Shown: positions 1 to 8,669 of the stretch, in pieces | Position numbering within the stretch: the stretch's first letter is position 1 | How the letters are laid out: every line of letters begins with the position of its first letter | Source of the DNA: JBAYNW01 sp041678605 | GTDB taxonomy: Bacteria > Cyanobacteriota > Vampirovibrionia > Gastranaerophilales > Gastranaerophilaceae | DNA length: 64,000 nt | Direction of reading: 5' to 3' | Assembly (NCBI GenBank): GCA_041678605.1 | Contig: JBAYNW010000002.1 | Coordinates: 1 to 64,000 of the forward strand | The notes under the pieces: generated by a model | The model's database searches: none | What the model was told of the DNA's origin: nothing | The model's input: only the letters and a program-made list of their open reading frames with translations | Translations under genes and position numbers: made by a program

Positions 1-118
1 ATTGTCCTTAATTCGGGATCTCACGTGTTGGATGCCGGATTAAGGGCATTCCATGAAGAGCCGATAATCATGTTCCGGCACGACGCTAGTTGCCAAGGGG
101 GGACTTTTTGGACATCCT
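1..118. mobile_element. Truncated MITE, right part
   Basis: This stretch matches, with scattered differences, the right two thirds of the complete 182-bp element at 41193-41374. Shared blocks include ATTCGGGATCTCA, GAGCCGATAA, ATGTTCCGGCACGACG and GGACTTTTT. The left part lies before the window start. The right terminus has decayed (GGACATCCTC where the complete copy has AGACAGCCCC). It abuts the promoter of the next gene. Confidence 0.8.
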
Positions 119-127
119 CTTTTGTGC

Positions 128-133
128 TATAAT
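128..133 (+). promoter_or_regulatory. -10 box TATAAT before the PC4-like gene
   Basis: TATAAT lies 34 nt before the ATG. The matching -35 would fall in the decayed MITE end (TTTTTG at a 17-bp spacing), so the element may supply half of the promoter. The -35 is weak, which makes this an inference. Confidence 0.5.
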
Positions 134-167
134 TCTTCTTGTATTTACAAATAAAGGAGAGAAAATT

Positions 168-404
168 ATGGCACAAGAACCAAAGATTATAGCAACTATA
201 CCGAGAAGTGCGACGGAACAATTGCAAATTTCAATAAACGAATACAAGGGTAAAAGTTACCTTGATTTGAGAATTTTTTATACAACCGATGATGGTGCAA
301 ACTGGCTTCCTACAAAAAAAGGGGTCACTTGCTCGCCTGAAAATATCGAAACTCTCAAAGATGCCGTTGAAGAAGCAATGAAGGAATTTATGGAAGTTGA
401 ATAG
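168..404 (+). CDS. Transcriptional coactivator p15/PC4 domain protein
   Basis: A 78-residue protein. The ATG at 168 has a clear AAAGGAG site 8 nt upstream; in-frame codons further upstream lack one. The body (EYKGKSYLDLRIFY, then GANWLPTKKGVT) matches the small PC4/YdbC-like fold, which binds single-stranded DNA as a dimer. The acidic C-terminal helix (EEAMKEFMEVE) also fits. Bacterial members are thought to help DNA or RNA transactions, but the exact role is unknown. It ends 4 nt before priA and probably shares its transcript. Family call is fairly firm; function is family-level only. Confidence 0.75.
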   Translation: MAQEPKIIATIPRSATEQLQISINEYKGKSYLDLRIFYTTDDGANWLPTKKGVTCSPENIETLKDAVEEAMKEFMEVE

Positions 405-408
405 GTGA

Positions 409-2730
409 ATGGTGAACAACAGTAGGGTGGGGTCCCTACCCCACCAAAAATACGCCCTTGCTCTTGTAAATATAAAGGGGCTTGGCGTAAAAACTTTTAG
501 TTATTTGATACCTGATGAAATGAAAGAAAAAATTCAAATCGGGCAGGCTGTTTTGGTGCCGTTTGGCCGTCAAGGCGGAGTAAATGCGTTTATTGTAGGC
601 TTTTCGGATTATTTACCGGAAAAAATCAAGGCGAAAAAAATAAGCAAAATCTTGGATGAAAAACCTCTTTTTTCGCTTGAATACCTGAAATTGCTTGAGT
701 GGGTTGCAAATTACTATTGTTGTGATTTTGTTACTGTTTTGAACATGGCAATTCCTTTGAAATTAATCGACAAAAATTCAAAAACTGAAAAGTCGATTGA
801 ATTTGCAATGATACCCCTCACCCCCAGCCCCTCTCCCTCAAGGGGCGAGGGGAGTAACCTCAAAAAGCGTCAGCTTGAAATTCTTGAACTCTTAAAAGCA
901 AAAGGCAAAATGCCGTTAATCGATTTTGAAAAGCTTGCAAAAACAACCCGTACAACGATTAACAAGCTAGAAAGTTTGGGCTGTGTAAAAATTCTGGATG
1001 AAGAAATTTACAGAAACCCGCTTGAAAATCTTAATGTCACCGATGTGGAAGATTTGTACGAACTTTCAGGTGAGCAGAATTGTGTTTACAAGGATATAAG
1101 AAAAAAAACAGGGAACAGTGCTGGAAAATCAGTTCCCGGTTCCCGGTTTCCGATTCCCCCTCTACTCCTCCACGGAGTTACGGCTTCGGGCAAAACGGAG
1201 GTTTATTTCAAACTGATTGATGATGTGATTAAATCCGGCAAAAATGTTTTGTTTCTCGCACCGGAAATTGCTTTGGCCTCACAATTGACAAAACGTCTGG
1301 CAAAAAAATTCGGCACAAAAGACGTTGCGATATGGCACAGCAGTATTTCAGAGGGCGAAAGATACGATGTCTGGCAAAAATTATACAAAGACGAGATAAA
1401 AATCCTTGCCGGAGCACGTTCTGCAGTTTTTGCTCCTTTGAAAAACATCGGGCTTATAGTAATTGACGAGGAGCATGAAAACGCTTACAAGCAGGTTAAT
1501 CCAAACCCGAGGTATGACGCAAGAACGGTTGCCCTGAAACTTGCTCAATTCCACAACTGCCCGCTGTTGTTGGGAAGTGCGACCCCTGATATTGCCACTT
1601 ATTACAGGGCGGTTAATTCCGGCAGCCTTTTTGAATTACCAAACAGATTTAACAACGCTCAGGTGGCAAAAACTTCTGTCATAAACATGCAAAACAACTC
1701 AAAACAGGCTTATAGGGGAATTATTTCCGTACAGCTTCAAAAGGCAATCGAGGAAACCCTTGAAAAAGGCCAACAGGTAATTTTATTAATAAACCGCAGA
1801 GGATTTTCGACTTACACCCAGTGTCAGGCTTGCGGAGCGGTAATCGAGTGCGAACACTGTTCCATCCCGATGATTTGGCATAGCCAAAGTGCCTCTTTGA
1901 AGTGCCACTACTGCAACAGAACAAAGTCGTTCCCTGATGTTTGCCCGAAGTGCGGCAGCGACGCCTTGAAAAATTCAGGGGCGGGAACACAAAAAATAGA
2001 GATTTTAATAAAGGAATTATTCGGAAGTAAAAATTTTGGGGCAAGAATTGAGCGGATAGACAGCGATATTTTGACTAAAAAGAACGCCCACATTGAGCTT
2101 TTGGATAAATTTCAAAAAGGCGAGATAGATATTTTAATCGGCACACAAATGATTGCAAAAGGACTCGACAACCCAAACGTGACTCTTGTCGGCGTAATCT
2201 CGGCAGACGCAAGCTTTAACATGCCTGATTTTAGAGCCTCAGAAAGAGGATTTCAGCTTCTGACTCAGGTGGCAGGCCGTTCCGGCAGGGGTGAATTTTC
2301 AGGAAGCGTTATTTTTCAGACTTACAATCCGGATTTTTATGCGTTTGAAAGTGCCAGAGAACAAAATTACGGCGAGTTTTACAAAACAGAAATTCAGGCG
2401 AGAGAAGAATTCGATTACCCGCCGTTTTCTCAGGTTGTAAGGTTAATTTTGAGTTCGGAAAATACTTTTAGGGCGGAAAAATCAGCACAGGAAATTGCTC
2501 TGAGGTTAAACACAATCATAGACAAACAGGGGATTTCAGAGCGTTTAATCGTACTCGGGCCGACGCCCTGTGTTATAGAGAAAATCAAAGGTATGTACAG
2601 GTTTCAAATTATAATTAAGAACAAATTGGAAGAAAAAGGCCATGCTTTTATCTCGCATTTTTTAACCCAAATAACCATGCCGAAGGATATCAGGCTTACT
2701 ATTGACGTTGACCCTATTGATATATTATAA
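409..2730 (+). CDS. priA: Primosomal protein N' (PriA helicase)
   Basis: A 773-residue replication-restart helicase. Visible parts: N-terminal DNA-binding domain, Walker A GVTASGKTE near residue 256, DEEH box near 352, eight zinc-binding cysteines (CQAC, CEHC, CHYC, CPKC) around 470-525, and helicase motifs VTLVGVISADAS and QVAGRSGRG. The start is unsettled: AGGTGA sits directly before ATG 409, while GTG 412 has better spacing. Three stretches look foreign to the family and coincide with genomic repeats: residues about 5-13 (a palindrome), 136-148 (LTPSPSPSRGEG) and 234-251 (GKSVPGSRFPIPP). All keep the frame. The helicase core is intact, so the protein is probably functional. Confidence 0.97.
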   Translation: MVNNSRVGSLPHQKYALALVNIKGLGVKTFSYLIPDEMKEKIQIGQAVLVPFGRQGGVNAFIVGFSDYLPEKIKAKKISKILDEKPLFSLEYLKLLEWVANYYCCDFVTVLNMAIPLKLIDKNSKTEKSIEFAMIPLTPSPSPSRGEGSNLKKRQLEILELLKAKGKMPLIDFEKLAKTTRTTINKLESLGCVKILDEEIYRNPLENLNVTDVEDLYELSGEQNCVYKDIRKKTGNSAGKSVPGSRFPIPPLLLHGVTASGKTEVYFKLIDDVIKSGKNVLFLAPEIALASQLTKRLAKKFGTKDVAIWHSSISEGERYDVWQKLYKDEIKILAGARSAVFAPLKNIGLIVIDEEHENAYKQVNPNPRYDARTVALKLAQFHNCPLLLGSATPDIATYYRAVNSGSLFELPNRFNNAQVAKTSVINMQNNSKQAYRGIISVQLQKAIEETLEKGQQVILLINRRGFSTYTQCQACGAVIECEHCSIPMIWHSQSASLKCHYCNRTKSFPDVCPKCGSDALKNSGAGTQKIEILIKELFGSKNFGARIERIDSDILTKKNAHIELLDKFQKGEIDILIGTQMIAKGLDNPNVTLVGVISADASFNMPDFRASERGFQLLTQVAGRSGRGEFSGSVIFQTYNPDFYAFESAREQNYGEFYKTEIQAREEFDYPPFSQVVRLILSSENTFRAEKSAQEIALRLNTIIDKQGISERLIVLGPTPCVIEKIKGMYRFQIIIKNKLEEKGHAFISHFLTQITMPKDIRLTIDVDPIDIL
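422..445. repeat. REP-like palindrome inside priA 5' end
   Basis: Inverted repeat GTAGGGTGGGG / CCCTACCCCACC. It is the same family as copies at 27209 and 39585 and close to the GTAGGTTGGGG family at 15936, 16250 and 48427. Here it encodes PriA residues 5-12 in frame. Confidence 0.8.
814..852. repeat. C-rich repeat inserted in priA
   Basis: CCCCTCACCCCCAGCCCC followed by CTCTCCCTCAAGGGGCGAGG. It is a G/C-strand palindrome unlike the AT-rich gene around it. A related sequence (CCCCTTGAGGGGTGATGGC) lies in the nested repeat at 17381-17435. It encodes LTPSPSPSRGEG in frame. Confidence 0.75.
1109..1159. repeat. GGGAAC/TTCCCGG repeat inserted in priA
   Basis: Contains GGGAACAG and then AGTTCCCGGTTCCCGG and TTTCCGATTCCC, the short-period repeat style seen in spacers after the pilin genes (40955-40990 and 58140-58196). 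It lies just before the Walker A segment and encodes a Ser/Pro/Gly-rich linker. Confidence 0.6.
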
Positions 2731-2750
2731 AAATTAGTGTACAATTTCAT

Positions 2751-2756
2751 TATAAT
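2751..2756 (+). promoter_or_regulatory. -10 box TATAAT
   Basis: Lies 13 nt before the ATG of the secreted protein gene in a 39-bp spacer after priA. No convincing -35 is visible. Confidence 0.4.
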
Positions 2757-2769
2757 TAATTGAGGATGT

Positions 2770-3141
2770 ATGATGAAAAAGATAATTTTGGTTTGTTTTT
2801 TGTTTATGTTGGCACAATTTTTGGTTCAAATTCCCGTTTTGGCCGATGAAATAATCGACAGCAGCGGTAATATTGTTCCCTGTAAGATTGAAACCATTAT
2901 GGGCGGGTTGGTTGAGTATAAAAAAGACGGCAGCATGCACTATTTTGAACGCGAAAAAGACCAGCCGATTTTCAACGATTACGTTGATGTAAGAGATAAA
3001 TTATTTAAAAATGAAGTTATAACAAGATATACGGGCAAAATTCTGGCAAAAGATTTTGACGGACTCAGAATAAGAAACGAAAACGGCGATATGGACATTC
3101 CGTGGTACAGAGTGAAATTCGTCGGAGTGTACAAACCATAA
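2770..3141 (+). CDS. Small secreted protein of unknown function
   Basis: A 123-residue protein with a Sec signal peptide (MMKKIILVCFLFMLAQFLVQ, cleavage probably after VLADE's alanine). The mature part is about 98 residues, hydrophilic and beta-rich, with an opening DEIIDSSGNIVPCKIETI that resembles surface or periplasmic domains reading 'new function from gene product' repeats. I do not recognise a family. The ATG at 2770 is followed directly by a second ATG; GAGG lies upstream. It runs towards dnaX (convergent), with no strong terminator between them. Confidence 0.7.
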   Translation: MMKKIILVCFLFMLAQFLVQIPVLADEIIDSSGNIVPCKIETIMGGLVEYKKDGSMHYFEREKDQPIFNDYVDVRDKLFKNEVITRYTGKILAKDFDGLRIRNENGDMDIPWYRVKFVGVYKP

Positions 3142-3165
3142 AGGTGAAAACCCCACATCTTTTGA

Positions 3166-4962
3166 TTATTCAATGTATTTTCCGTCGAAGAGCGTCATGA
3201 CCATTGAAACCTGATCGGAGGGCATAAATTTCTCGTTTTGCTTGGAGTTTTTTGCGAGTTCATGTTCTATAAACTCATCCTCATCAGAAGGCTCTTCACT
3301 TGTTTCTTCGGGTACTTCCTCTGCTTTTTTAACCGGTTTCTCAATTATAGGATTTTTTTTTTCAACGGTCATTTCGTCAGAAGAAGCTAACCTGATAACA
3401 ACGGATACGTCTTTGTTGAAAAGCTTTTGAGCCGCTTCGTTTATGGCCTTCTTTTTGGCGTCACCGTTTAGCATTTTGAAAGCAAATTCTTTTTCGCATC
3501 CTATTATAACCTTTTTTTCAGAAAGCTCAATCGGCCTTGTGTGTTCGGACAAAAGCGACACGGTAGGCGGGCTTGAGACGTTTTTTAATAATTCTATCCA
3601 AAGGTCACCGAGCTGTAAATCCTCCTCTGCGGGTTTTTTTTCGGGTTCTTGTTGTTTTTCTTTTGGGGCTTCTTCCTTTGCAATTTTCTTTGGAGATTCA
3701 ACAACCTCTTTGGAAATTTCAACAGGTGGTTCTTCCTTCGCCGGAGGGGCAGGTTTTTCGGCATAAATTTTTGGAGTGGCCGTTTGAATTGTTCCGCTTT
3801 CCAGTTTGGAAACCCTCTCCTGAAGGGCCAAAAGCGAAGTATTTTGAGCCAGATTTGCCAAATCTATGATGGCGACTTCAAGCCATAAATGCTGATTTGT
3901 CGTGGTTTTTAACTCTTTTATATAGTAAATAATTTTTTCTATCAAAAACGTTATCTGGTGTGTGTCGATATTTTCAGACTGTTTTTTTAAAATCTGAATT
4001 TGCGAGGTGTTCAGCTGGGTCAAATCGACTAAAAGCTCGCCGCCCTGACAATTTTTTACTATAAGCAGATTTTTAAAGTATCCCATAAGGTTGATTAATA
4101 TTTGTACGGGTTCATTTCCGGAATTGTAAATTTTTTCCAGAAGCTCAATCGCATCCTGCGGTTTTGATTCAATAATACTTTCGGAAAGACTATTGAGCAT
4201 GTCAAAAGAGAGCCTGCCCAGAAGTTTGTTAACGTCATCTGTGGTTATTGTTTTTGAGTTGTCAAGTACGCTTACCTGATCCAAAAGAGCCAGAGAATCC
4301 CTCATTCCGCCTGCGGCATTTTTTGCAATCGTAAATAGTGCGTCGTTGTCGATTTTTATTTTTTCCAGTTTTGCAATATTTTTTAAATGGTTTATAATAT
4401 CGTCAGTCGTAATTCTTCTGAAATCAAACCGCTGACAGCGGCTTGTGATGGTTTCTAATACCTTTTGAGGCTCGGTAGTTGCCAGTATGAAAATAACATT
4501 TTCAGGCGGTTCTTCAAGTGTTTTCAAAAGTGCGTTAAAAGCATGGTTTGTCAGCATGTGAACTTCGTCTATGATGTAAATTTTGTATTTGCCGTTCACT
4601 GGCACGTACTGGATTTTTTCCAAAATGTTTTGGGCATCTTCGACTTTTCTGTTGCTCGCCGCATCAATTTCAATTACATCCATCGGAGTGGAATTTTTTA
4701 TGTCAGTACAGCTCGGGCAGACTTCGCAGGGTGTTAGAGTCGGGCCTTGGGTGCAGTTCAAAGATTTCGCCAAAATCCTTGCGACGGAGGTTTTTCCTGT
4801 TCCTCTGGGGCCTGTAAAAAGATAGGCATGCGAAATTTTATTCAAATTTATTGCGTTGGCAAGTGCCTTTTTGATATGTTCTTGCCCCACAACTTCTTGA
4901 AGGTTTTTAGGCCGATATTTTCTGTACAACGGTACGTACTGTGGAATATAATTTTCGCTCAT
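3166..4962 (-). CDS. dnaX: DNA polymerase III subunit gamma/tau
   Basis: A 598-residue clamp-loader ATPase. It shows Walker A GPRGTGKT near residue 51, the four-cysteine zinc module (CTQGPTLTPCEVCPSC), the DEVHML Walker B and the TSRCQRFDFRR sensor segment. Domain III follows (helical, about 215-370). Residues about 385-450 form a Pro/Glu/Lys-rich linker before a C-terminal domain, as in full-length tau. A start at the ATG with AAGGA upstream is clear. The gene is divergent from the LD-carboxypeptidase across a 70-bp AT-rich spacer. Confidence 0.97.
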   Translation of the reverse strand: MSENYIPQYVPLYRKYRPKNLQEVVGQEHIKKALANAINLNKISHAYLFTGPRGTGKTSVARILAKSLNCTQGPTLTPCEVCPSCTDIKNSTPMDVIEIDAASNRKVEDAQNILEKIQYVPVNGKYKIYIIDEVHMLTNHAFNALLKTLEEPPENVIFILATTEPQKVLETITSRCQRFDFRRITTDDIINHLKNIAKLEKIKIDNDALFTIAKNAAGGMRDSLALLDQVSVLDNSKTITTDDVNKLLGRLSFDMLNSLSESIIESKPQDAIELLEKIYNSGNEPVQILINLMGYFKNLLIVKNCQGGELLVDLTQLNTSQIQILKKQSENIDTHQITFLIEKIIYYIKELKTTTNQHLWLEVAIIDLANLAQNTSLLALQERVSKLESGTIQTATPKIYAEKPAPPAKEEPPVEISKEVVESPKKIAKEEAPKEKQQEPEKKPAEEDLQLGDLWIELLKNVSSPPTVSLLSEHTRPIELSEKKVIIGCEKEFAFKMLNGDAKKKAINEAAQKLFNKDVSVVIRLASSDEMTVEKKNPIIEKPVKKAEEVPEETSEEPSDEDEFIEHELAKNSKQNEKFMPSDQVSMVMTLFDGKYIE

Positions 4963-5032
4963 GCTATCCTTGAAATTAATAATTTTACGACTAAAATTAT
5001 TATATCGTAACGCAAGTTAAAAAGGTGGAATT

Positions 5033-6064
5033 GTGAACTTAATTAAACCCAAAAAATTGAATAAAGGCGATACAATAGGAATTTTGGCACTTTCAGGTGC
5101 CGTTGAAAAAAAAGAAAACATATTGAGAGCCAAAAAGTATTTTGAGGGCAAAGGTTATAACGTGGTTTTGTCTGAAAATATTTTTGACAAAAACAGGTAT
5201 TTGGCAGGAAGCGACGAAAAAAAAGTTCAAGAACTGAACAAATTTTTTAAAGACCCGAAAATTAATATGATTTTGTGTGCCAGAGGAGGCTATGGGGCAA
5301 TAAGACTTTTAAATAAAATCGATTTTAATTTGATTAAAAATAATCCAAAAATTTTCGCGGGCTATTCGGATGTAACTGCAATCGAGGCCATGATTTGTAA
5401 AAAAACCGGCTTGATAACGTTCTACGCACCTATGGCACAGGGCGATTTCGGTTGCGGCAGCCGGAGTTCGGCGGTGTCGGCTTGCGAAGAGCAAGCCGAG
5501 CAGGACGAACTTAACGATGGCGACGTAGGAACGCAGGCGAAGCCGAGTACCACAGGAGCAATGGAAATAAATGTTTTAAAAAGGGTAGAAAAAGGATTTT
5601 TCACTACCCTGCAAAACACAAAAGAGTTGGAAATTTTACCTCTAAAATCAAAAACCAAAATTTACTTTGAAGGCAAGTGCGACGGCGTACTCTGGGGCGG
5701 AAATCTTGCCACGATAGCCTCTATGTGCGGGCTGGACTTTATTCCGGATGAGAAATTTATTTTCTTCGCCGAGGATTTGAACGAAGACGTTTACAAAATC
5801 GACAGGATGATGACACAGCTTTTAAATATTGAAAAATTTAGAAAAAACCTTGCGGGGATTGTTTTGGGTGATTTTTTGGGTATCGACAATAAAAAATATT
5901 TTGACGAATTATTTTTCGAAATCGGGCAAAAAATCAAAAAGCCGATTTTAAGCGGGTTTAAAATAACTCATGCAAAAGAAAAAATTACCCTGCCTTATGG
6001 TGCTATGGCTGAGTTTTCAACAAATACAAAAATTCTGACTGTTAAAAAATATCTGGTGTCTTAG
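5033..6064 (+). CDS. LD-carboxypeptidase, family S66, with inserted repeat
   Basis: A 343-residue muropeptide LD-carboxypeptidase-like protein, expected to trim the terminal D-Ala of murein tetrapeptides in the cytoplasm. The catalytic triad is visible: Ser in GYSDVTA (about residue 113), Glu in FFAEDLNEDVYKID and His in ITHAKEK (about 313). It uses a GTG start with AAAGGTGG 6 nt upstream. Residues about 141-178 (GCGSRSSAVSACEEQ onward, to TTGA) do not belong to the family. They are rich in G+C and coincide with a palindrome, yet keep the frame. The insertion falls on a surface-loop position after DFG, so activity may survive. Confidence 0.9.
   Translation: MNLIKPKKLNKGDTIGILALSGAVEKKENILRAKKYFEGKGYNVVLSENIFDKNRYLAGSDEKKVQELNKFFKDPKINMILCARGGYGAIRLLNKIDFNLIKNNPKIFAGYSDVTAIEAMICKKTGLITFYAPMAQGDFGCGSRSSAVSACEEQAEQDELNDGDVGTQAKPSTTGAMEINVLKRVEKGFFTTLQNTKELEILPLKSKTKIYFEGKCDGVLWGGNLATIASMCGLDFIPDEKFIFFAEDLNEDVYKIDRMMTQLLNIEKFRKNLAGIVLGDFLGIDNKKYFDELFFEIGQKIKKPILSGFKITHAKEKITLPYGAMAEFSTNTKILTVKKYLVS
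5452..5565. repeat. In-frame inserted element in the LD-carboxypeptidase gene
   Basis: About 111 bp, markedly GC-richer than its gene, built round the palindrome GGCTTGCGAAGAGCAAGCC. Removing it would restore the usual DFG to MEINVLKRV continuity. I see no second copy in this window, so its status as a dispersed element is inferred. Confidence 0.6.
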
Positions 6065-6139
6065 TTTCAGGATTATGAAGTTAAAGACGTAAAGAATTTT
6101 TAAACAAGGGCGAAGTAACAACTCCGGCAAAAAGCAAAC

Positions 6140-6172
6140 AAGTCTTGCGTCATGACGCGAAGGCTTTTTTTT
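6140..6172 (+). terminator. Intrinsic terminator after the LD-carboxypeptidase
   Basis: Stem AAGTCTTGCGT / ACGCGAAGGCTT around CATG, then a run of eight T. It lies in the spacer between convergent genes. Confidence 0.8.
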
Positions 6173-6196
6173 AATAAGAATGGGTGCTCCCAAATT

Positions 6197-7438
6197 TTAA
6201 ATATAATTTATCGGGATTATATTAACATTCCTATTCAGTGGGAATAAGTCTTTGTATAGACAAATGACCGCTCCTTCACCGATAGGCTTTTTCAGGCTTT
6301 CCAGCACTGAAAATGATTTAATATTCGCAAGGCTTGGCGTAGCTGTTTTTTTAACTTCAACAGGATAGAGTTTGCCGTTTGTTTCAAAAACAAAGTCAAT
6401 CTCTTTTTGGTCTTTATCCCTGTAAAAATAAATATTAGGCTCTTTGCCATTGTTCCAATACGATTTTAGAATTTCAGCAAAGACATAAGTTTCAAGTATT
6501 GCTCCGTTCATTGCTCCTGCCTCAAGAGTTTTTGGGCTGTCCCATCCTGTTAAATAGGCACAAAGCCCCGTGTCTAAAAAGTACATTTTTGGCGTTTTAA
6601 TTATTCTTTTAGTTATATTGTTATGATAAGGCTGCAAAAACTTTATTAAGCCTGATGCTTCAAGGATACTTGCCCAAGATTTTGCCGTTTTAATGTCAAC
6701 ATCAACATCCCGAGCAATATCGGAATAATTAATCAACTGCCCTGTTCTTGCTGCCATGGCAACCAAAAAGTTATAAAAAGCTATCTCATTGCCTATTTTT
6801 GTAAGATCTTTAACATCACGCTCGATATAAGTTTGAATATAGGATTTATAAAAAATATCGCGGGAAATGTTTTTGTCAGTAACTATTTTAGGAAATGAGC
6901 CTTGGTAGATTAACTCATATATCTCATTCACGTTTAAAGCTTTAGCCTTTTTATTTCTTTTGGTCTCAACCCATTCAATAGTTGGTAAAAATGGAATATC
7001 ATCAGCCCCATTTACCCCCTTTATTTTTTCTTGATAGGAAAAGCCTAACAAATCTAAAATTGCAACACGCCCTGCAAGTGTTTCAGTTATATTTTTCATC
7101 AATTGGAATTTTTGTGAACCTGTAAGCCAAAAGGCTCCGGCTTTTTTTGTTGTATCTACATACATTTTGATATAAGAAAACAGTTCGGGTGCGTATTGGA
7201 TTTCATCAATTATCAGTGGCGGTTGGTTTACCTGTAAAAACATTGCGGGGTCAGTTTTAGCAAGTTTTCTTTGTTCCAAATCATCAAGAGTAACATATTT
7301 TCGTTTTTTATCGGCAATCATTTCAAGCAAAGTAGTTTTACCAACCTGTCTTGGACCTGTTATTAATAAGACAGGAAAGGATTTTGAAACTTCTTCTACT
7401 GTTTTTTGCAATGTTCTTTTTAACATAAAATTCACCAT
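6197..7438 (-). CDS. AAA ATPase with DUF4143 domain
   Basis: A 413-residue protein of the large AAA/DUF4143 family. Visible: Walker A GPRQVGKTTLLEM near residue 27, Walker B PLIIDEIQYAPE near 75, sensor WLTGSQKF, the conserved YIERDVKDL segment, and a C-terminal nuclease-like DFVFETNGKLYPVEVKK motif (D..EVK). The start could be the first ATG or the second at residue 5. Function in the cell is not established for the family; such genes are sporadic and often transferred. It stands alone between two longer spacers. Confidence 0.88.
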   Translation of the reverse strand: MVNFMLKRTLQKTVEEVSKSFPVLLITGPRQVGKTTLLEMIADKKRKYVTLDDLEQRKLAKTDPAMFLQVNQPPLIIDEIQYAPELFSYIKMYVDTTKKAGAFWLTGSQKFQLMKNITETLAGRVAILDLLGFSYQEKIKGVNGADDIPFLPTIEWVETKRNKKAKALNVNEIYELIYQGSFPKIVTDKNISRDIFYKSYIQTYIERDVKDLTKIGNEIAFYNFLVAMAARTGQLINYSDIARDVDVDIKTAKSWASILEASGLIKFLQPYHNNITKRIIKTPKMYFLDTGLCAYLTGWDSPKTLEAGAMNGAILETYVFAEILKSYWNNGKEPNIYFYRDKDQKEIDFVFETNGKLYPVEVKKTATPSLANIKSFSVLESLKKPIGEGAVICLYKDLFPLNRNVNIIPINYI

Positions 7439-7552
7439 AAATTTTTACAATTTGGCTCGTACGATTTGGAGTGCCACTCCATTATATACGAAGTTTAATT
7501 ATTTTTCAAGTGATGAATATAAAAATCTTTAAAACTTTATGCTAACAGGTAA

Positions 7553-7936
7553 CTAACAGTAAGTAAACAGGCAAATAAGTTTGCTTCCGAAGAGCAGGAT
7601 ACCTATTGCTATGCTTATAAATGTTGCTATCATCACCGCACCCGCGGCGATGTCTTTTGCCATGCCAACTAATTTTGAATATCTGTTGTGAAAAATTGCG
7701 TCAAGCGAAAATTCTATCGCAGAATTAACCATTTCGGCAATTATTACAAGTGCAATCGCAATCAGCAGCAGACTAAACTCAGAAGCACTGAACTGTAAGG
7801 TAATCCCAAAGACCATCACAAGCAGTGCGGTGACGAAATGGACTCTTATGTTCTTTTCGCTTTTTAAAGCTAATCTGACGCCCTTGAGAGCATTTCTGTA
7901 TGTTCCCGCAAATCCCGGCGATTTATATTTTGACAT
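7553..7936 (-). CDS. dgkA: Diacylglycerol/undecaprenol kinase family protein
   Basis: A 127-residue membrane kinase of the DgkA type. The diagnostic segments are EKNIRVH, the AEMVNSAIE helix and AKDIAAGAVM, with three membrane helices. In Gram-positive-type members the substrate is undecaprenol, recycling the cell-wall lipid carrier; which lipid is used here cannot be read from the sequence. AAAAGGAGT precedes the ATG. It follows ybeY on the same strand but is separated from it by an inserted element, so co-transcription is uncertain. Confidence 0.9.
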   Translation of the reverse strand: MSKYKSPGFAGTYRNALKGVRLALKSEKNIRVHFVTALLVMVFGITLQFSASEFSLLLIAIALVIIAEMVNSAIEFSLDAIFHNRYSKLVGMAKDIAAGAVMIATFISIAIGILLFGSKLICLFTYC

Positions 7937-7960
7937 TCTTAACTCCTTTTTAGATTGCTA

Positions 7961-8166
7961 AGGTCTGTTTACACATATTCCTGATGAACGTCGCCCTGAA
8001 CTTGTTTCCGCGGAGATGATTTTGTAAACAAAATCTATCTTCCCGACACTGTTTTCTAAGCTCGTTCCTCGCAAAGAAAACAAGAGGCAGGGTCGCATTG
8101 TCGTTCGCCTATGCGATGCTGAAATAAATTCAGCATGACGTATTTAGTTTTTGTATCAACAGACCC
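7961..8166. mobile_element. 206-bp MITE-like element with TA flanks
   Basis: Ends are imperfect inverted repeats, AGGTCTGTTTACAC on the left and the complement of GTATCAACAGACCC on the right (11 of 14 match). A TA dinucleotide flanks each end, the target signature of IS630/Tc1-mariner elements. No ORF inside. The right-hand TA is part of the ybeY stop codon. Confidence 0.6.
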
Positions 8167-8669
8167 TAGTTGTATTTCCCCAATGCCAAGGTCTGAGCAT
8201 TTACAACAAAATTATACTCCTCATTCGTTTGGTGGTCAAATCCGAGAAGGTGCATTATTCCGTGGCTGATTAAAAAATGAAGTTCTTCTTCAAAATCTAT
8301 ATCCTTTTCCAAAGCGTTTTCCAAAACTTTGTCAAGTGAAATTATTATCTCGCCCAAGTTTATTTCACCGTCGAAAACAAATTTTTCCCCGCTGTCCGCA
8401 AAAATCGCAAAAGTAATTATGTCCGCAGAACAATCCTTCCCGCGGTATTCTTTATTTATTTCGTGCGTTTTTTCACTGCCGCAGTACAAAATATCAAAAG
8501 ATATGCAATTAAAATCAAACCCCGCAAGACATGACAAATTAAAAATGCCTTTCTCGCCCAGATAAAAACTTAGAATTTGTCTTGCTTTGTTAATTGCTTT
8601 TTTTTCGTCAACTTCTACGGTTTTGTGAATGTTTTCAGAAAATATATTAATTTTTGTCTTTTTTGTCAT
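8166..8669 (-). CDS. ybeY: Endoribonuclease YbeY (16S rRNA maturation)
   Basis: A 167-residue metal-dependent RNase needed for rRNA 3' processing and ribosome quality control. The metal site HGIMHLLGFDH is complete, preceded by the family's DIITFAIF and GEINLGEIIISLD segments. Its start overlaps the end of the upstream 7TM/HD gene by 23 nt, the usual conserved pairing. Its TAG stop is formed at the TA junction of a MITE-like insertion, so the last residues may differ from relatives. Confidence 0.96.
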   Translation of the reverse strand: MTKKTKINIFSENIHKTVEVDEKKAINKARQILSFYLGEKGIFNLSCLAGFDFNCISFDILYCGSEKTHEINKEYRGKDCSADIITFAIFADSGEKFVFDGEINLGEIIISLDKVLENALEKDIDFEEELHFLISHGIMHLLGFDHQTNEEYNFVVNAQTLALGKYN

